Translations under genes and position numbers: made by a program
Notes under the pieces: model-generated
Told to the model about the DNA's origin: nothing
What the model saw: only the letters and a program-made list of their open reading frames with translations
Databases searched by the model: none
Shown here: positions 61,201 through 64,000 of the stretch, piece by piece
How the letters are laid out: every line of letters starts with the position of its first letter
Position numbering within the stretch: the first letter of the stretch is position 1
DNA from: Pelecanus crispus
Lineage: Eukaryota > Chordata > Aves > Pelecaniformes > Pelecanidae
DNA length: 64,000 nt
Direction of reading: 5' to 3'
Assembly (NCBI RefSeq): GCF_030463565.1
Contig: NC_134662.1
Span: forward strand, 4,565,001-4,629,000

Positions 61201-62399
61201 GCACCTCGGCTGGGTGGCTGCTGAGCCCACCGCTGCCCTGCTCTGCGTGGCTTCACGCTGCAAGCCCCGTTTTTGCTGGAGACGTGCCTCGCCGTAGGAG
61301 TGCTCCCTTCCCTTGGGGAAACCCCGGAGACTCCGCTCGCAGCCCAGCGGTTTCTGTGCCGCAACAGGAAGAGAAAGGCAAACGTGTTGCCTTCCCACCC
61401 AGGTTGTGCAAAAAGCAAATTGACTTCTGTGTGTCAAAAAAACCCGAAGCTCAGACATGTTGGCTTAGGTTGTTTCCATCTGGAAACAGATATACCTAGA
61501 TATTGGAGCTGGGGGAAAAATAAATCCCAAAAAAGAAATTGCTCTCAATATGGACCTGAAATTGAGGATAAGACTTCTCTTGGTCTGGTAATGATGTGAT
61601 TTTAAGCTTCTAATAGATTACAAAGTGGGCTGGAGTGCAAGGCTCAGCCCCGGTGACAGCAGCTCTGCAGGGTCTGTCACTGCCGGGCTGGAGCTGCTGG
61701 TGGATTCAGGAGGGACATTAAGTATCTTAAAATACGTGGTCTACTTACAACCTGTTGTAAGGCGGCTGTAATTTATCTGGGGAGGGACAGCGTGAAGGGA
61801 CATTTTGCAAATCTAAAGGAGCTTACGGGCGCTTCAGTAACTTGTTTACTGCTGAAGTGAGATGCTTTGGCATCCCTGGCCCTCTCCCGTGCTCCTCATG
61901 CCGGTCAAGCTGCAGGTGATGCAGAATAAGGTGCAGAAAATACGCTGGATCGTTTCAAAACTGAAACGTGGATAAACCCTCGTGCTGAGCAAGAGGCAGA
62001 GCGAAGCCCAGTGCTTCCCACCGCTGCCTCTTTAAGGAGCGTTTCTCCATCCTGGGATGGCTCCTCAGCCGAGCTCCTCGCCACGCTCTCCCAGTTATTG
62101 TCCCACGCCATAGAAATCTGGAGGTCTTAAGGGGGGGAAGAAAAAAAAAAAGGAAAAATTGCTGCACTCAGGAAAAAATTCAATAGCTCATTCAGCTGTT
62201 AAGCTACTGATGCAGGAAGTGTAAAAGAAAAATGGAGCCTGCTTTGTTCTGCCCAGACAAGGAGTAAATGCCATTGCCCTAACAGCCTTTTTCTGTTCCA
62301 AAAAAGCATGAGGTCATCTTCAAAAGCAGTAACCACCGAGCGGGTTTACACTGGGTTACCAGTCTCAGGCTCCCCCTTCATCCCCCCTCTTTCCTGGCA
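52271..62399. other. Nothing recognised
   Basis: Ten kilobases with no repeat of known family, no RNA gene and no exon with two good borders. The best half-signals are an acceptor at 58,961 followed by ELQGQIN, a donor-like CAG/GTAGGT near 56,837, and a 25-codon ATG frame at about 61,900-61,975 (MPVKLQVMQNKVQKIRWIVS at its start), basic and helix-like. Confidence 0.55.
56378..56395. repeat. Perfect 18-bp palindrome
   Basis: TCAGATGAGCTCATCTGA is its own reverse complement and includes two CAGATG/CATCTG E-box-like hexamers around a SacI-type GAGCTC core. Confidence 0.85.
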
Positions 62400-62745
62400 C
62401 CAGCCCGGCTCGGGGCTCGGCGCGGGATCACTCCGGCGAGGTGCATGTTGCTCCGCTCCCGTGCCGGGGCTGCCGGCGGGCGCCTGGCCCCGGTGCCGGG
62501 CCTCAGCGGAGGGGCTGCAGGCTTTCTCCTGGGAGGGAGCTGCTCCGTAAAGTGGGCCCTTGGCCGCTCGCTCTCCGAGCAGGGCAGGCCGTGTGCTGGG
62601 GGGGCTCGCCTCTCCAGCCAGGGTCGGATGCCCGCGGGCTGCCGGGCGAGGCTGCTGATCCAGCGTCGCCCGCGATCGCGTGGGAGACGGTTTTATGCAC
62701 CTCTGTGGCTCCAGAGTTGGTGCCGTCTCGGTGGCGCGGGACGTT
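62400..62745. promoter_or_regulatory. CpG-rich patch
   Basis: GC-rich and CpG-rich sequence of about 350 bases, stop-poor in several frames on both strands (up to 166 codons on plus), which is an expected by-product of GC content. No signal peptide, repeat or recognised motif is seen in those frames. Confidence 0.35.
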
Positions 62746-63369
62746 TCACCCTCCAGCAAAACGTAGGCATGCTGGGCTGCAGTGAAACGCTGCTGGAGGT
62801 TGGGCTGCTCTTTAAAAACATGCTTTGGTTAAGGCTGAGATCCAGGAGCGCGTCCTCCTACCCCGACCATCTCCCCGCATCCCTGCATCAGCACAGCGTA
62901 CCCCGGTGCCTCGTCCCACCGGCCCCGCCATGGCAGGACGGCTGAAGATGATGCTCTGGCCAGCCCGGCTGCGGTGGGCTCTCCCGGCACATTCCATCGG
63001 GCAGCTCAAGCACAGGGACATCCATAAGCACCAATTCCATGGGGTATTTTTTCTCAGGGACAGGGGAAGACAAAAGAAGCATAACTCCAGCAGTTACTCA
63101 GATGTTCGCTTGTTTATTTAGCCTGCTAGGAGTGGCTGCTTCCAGCTATGAGAAGTATGGGAAGAATTCAGAAACTAGAGGGATCAGTGCATATTTCTTT
63201 CCTGGCGTAATACTTCCTGCCATTCGGCTGGAGAGGCTGCGGGTGGGAGCGTGCAGGTGGCACCGATTGCATAAAAGAGAAAGGGTTTTGTGCCGAGTCA
63301 ATGATTAACAGTTTTGGGTGTCAGTCTTGCAGCACAGCGCCGTACATCTCGCAGGGTGCAGACCAGAGG

Positions 63370-63620
63370 CATGCTAAGGCAAGCCCGGTTTCTCGGCACG
63401 CCGCGATGCCGAGGGTGGCAGTTTCATCCTCGTGACCTGGATCCTGTTGTAACGTTTTGGTGCGACACCGAGGGCAGGGTGAGAGGAAGGGTCCCTCCGT
63501 GCACCTCGCGGGACGGAGCAAGGTGCCGAGCCCCATCCCGCAGCGACCTCGCTCAGCGCCACGGGGCTCCGTGATCCCTCGACTCCGAGCGGAGCCGGGA
63601 AGCGCCGCCGGGGCAGGGTT
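63370..63620. promoter_or_regulatory. CpG-rich patch
   Basis: CpG-rich sequence of about 250 bases immediately upstream of a group of AP-1 and CRE sites. The combination would suit an inducible enhancer or promoter near the right edge of the window, but no transcript start can be seen. Confidence 0.35.
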
Positions 63621-63714
63621 GGGAAATGGATGAAAGGGCTGAGCGGGCAAAGCCCTGCTCGGAGCCAGACCAAGATGCTTGATGGAGGAGGCGTCTGCTT
63701 CAACACGGAGCTTG

Positions 63715-63724
63715 TGCTGAGTCA
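63715..63724 (+). promoter_or_regulatory. MARE / NRF2-type AP-1 site
   Basis: TGCTGAGTCA followed by CGGC. The reverse complement contains TGACTCAGCA, which fits the antioxidant response element core TGACnnnGC and half of a MAF recognition element. Confidence 0.35.
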
Positions 63725-63772
63725 CGGCTCGTCAGAGCCAGCGCTGCTGTCACCGCTGTTGCTGCACACTTC

Positions 63773-63779
63773 TGACTCA
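63773..63779 (+). promoter_or_regulatory. AP-1 site
   Basis: TGACTCA, the consensus AP-1 heptamer, about 50 bases from the MARE-like site. Confidence 0.3.
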
Positions 63780-63936
63780 AGAGCTGCTCTGGTTTTGGTT
63801 GGTTTTTTTCCCCGCTAAAGTAGCCCAAATCGTTACCTTTGCAGTCTACCTGGTAAATGAAGAATTAGCTTATGCAAAAGAAAAGCTGTGTGAGAAGCGG
63901 AGGTGCCTACTCCGTAGTCATAAGTCAGTCTTGCTT

Positions 63937-63944
63937 TGACGTCA
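63937..63944 (+). promoter_or_regulatory. Full CRE palindrome
   Basis: TGACGTCA, the perfect cAMP response element octamer bound by CREB/ATF proteins, in the same 230-base interval as two AP-1-type sites. Confidence 0.35.
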
Positions 63945-64000
63945 GGGCTGTGCAGAACAGATGCTCGGTACTGAAAGTGCAAAACGGAGTAAATGTCCTT

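Noticed and set aside
62445..62945. 166-codon plus frame with several overlapping frames
   Set aside because: Explained by the CpG-rich patch; low-complexity Gly/Ala/Arg content and no recognised domain.
1..64000. Search for tRNA, rRNA, CRISPR arrays, LTR pairs and bacterial-type operons
   Set aside because: None seen by eye. No regular spacer-repeat pattern, no cloverleaf with conserved B box, and no paired LTRs were found, though old or short examples could be missed without computation.

Overview
The window looks like vertebrate nuclear DNA and most probably comes from a bird. The clearest evidence is several CR1-family LINE fragments. Two of them carry the characteristic CR1 3' end, with ATTCTATG/ATTCTGTG-type octamers after a 'ggttggactggatgatct' tail. 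Other interspersed repeats are scarce, and small CpG-rich patches are scattered through AT-richer DNA, which also fits a bird. There is no bacterial-type gene packing, and I recognise no host protein-coding gene by family. Most of the window reads as intronic or intergenic sequence.

Layout. 1-16.3 kb is mostly non-repetitive, AT-rich DNA with homopolymer runs and a few weak exon-like segments, the best at 11,504-11,582 (+) and 9,694-9,734 (-). At 16.36-17.15 kb on the minus strand lies the longest non-repeat open frame, 262 codons from an ATG, which I cannot assign. At 20,641-20,719 (+) a GC-rich segment with good splice borders sits in AT-rich flanks and contains an in-frame stop; it is one of the better host exon candidates. 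28.0-29.7 kb (+) holds two more exon-like open segments. At 35.6-35.9 kb two short CR1 3' ends lie on the minus strand. At 43.68 kb there is a 27-base C run. 44.98-45.97 kb is a 5'-truncated, frameshifted CR1 whose RT still shows the FADD motif. 46.3-46.6 kb and 50.0-50.35 kb are CpG-rich patches; the second contains a possible minus-strand first coding exon. At 48.25-48.39 kb (+) there is a possible terminal exon with AATAAA. 51.40-51.79 kb is a second, divergent CR1 3' end. From 52 kb to the end the DNA is without recognisable genes, with CpG-rich patches at 52.0, 62.4 and 63.4 kb, and AP-1/MARE and CRE sites in the last 300 bases.

Function. No pathway or operon-like arrangement can be read. 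Exon candidates lie on both strands, so at least two transcription units would be needed if they are real. All host exon calls rest on splice-site appearance and open frame only and are deliberately scored low; CR1 calls are firm. I found no undescribed system. The non-repeat items most worth checking are the 262-codon ORF, the 20.64 kb exon, the CpG-associated exon at 50.1 kb, and several perfect inverted repeats.
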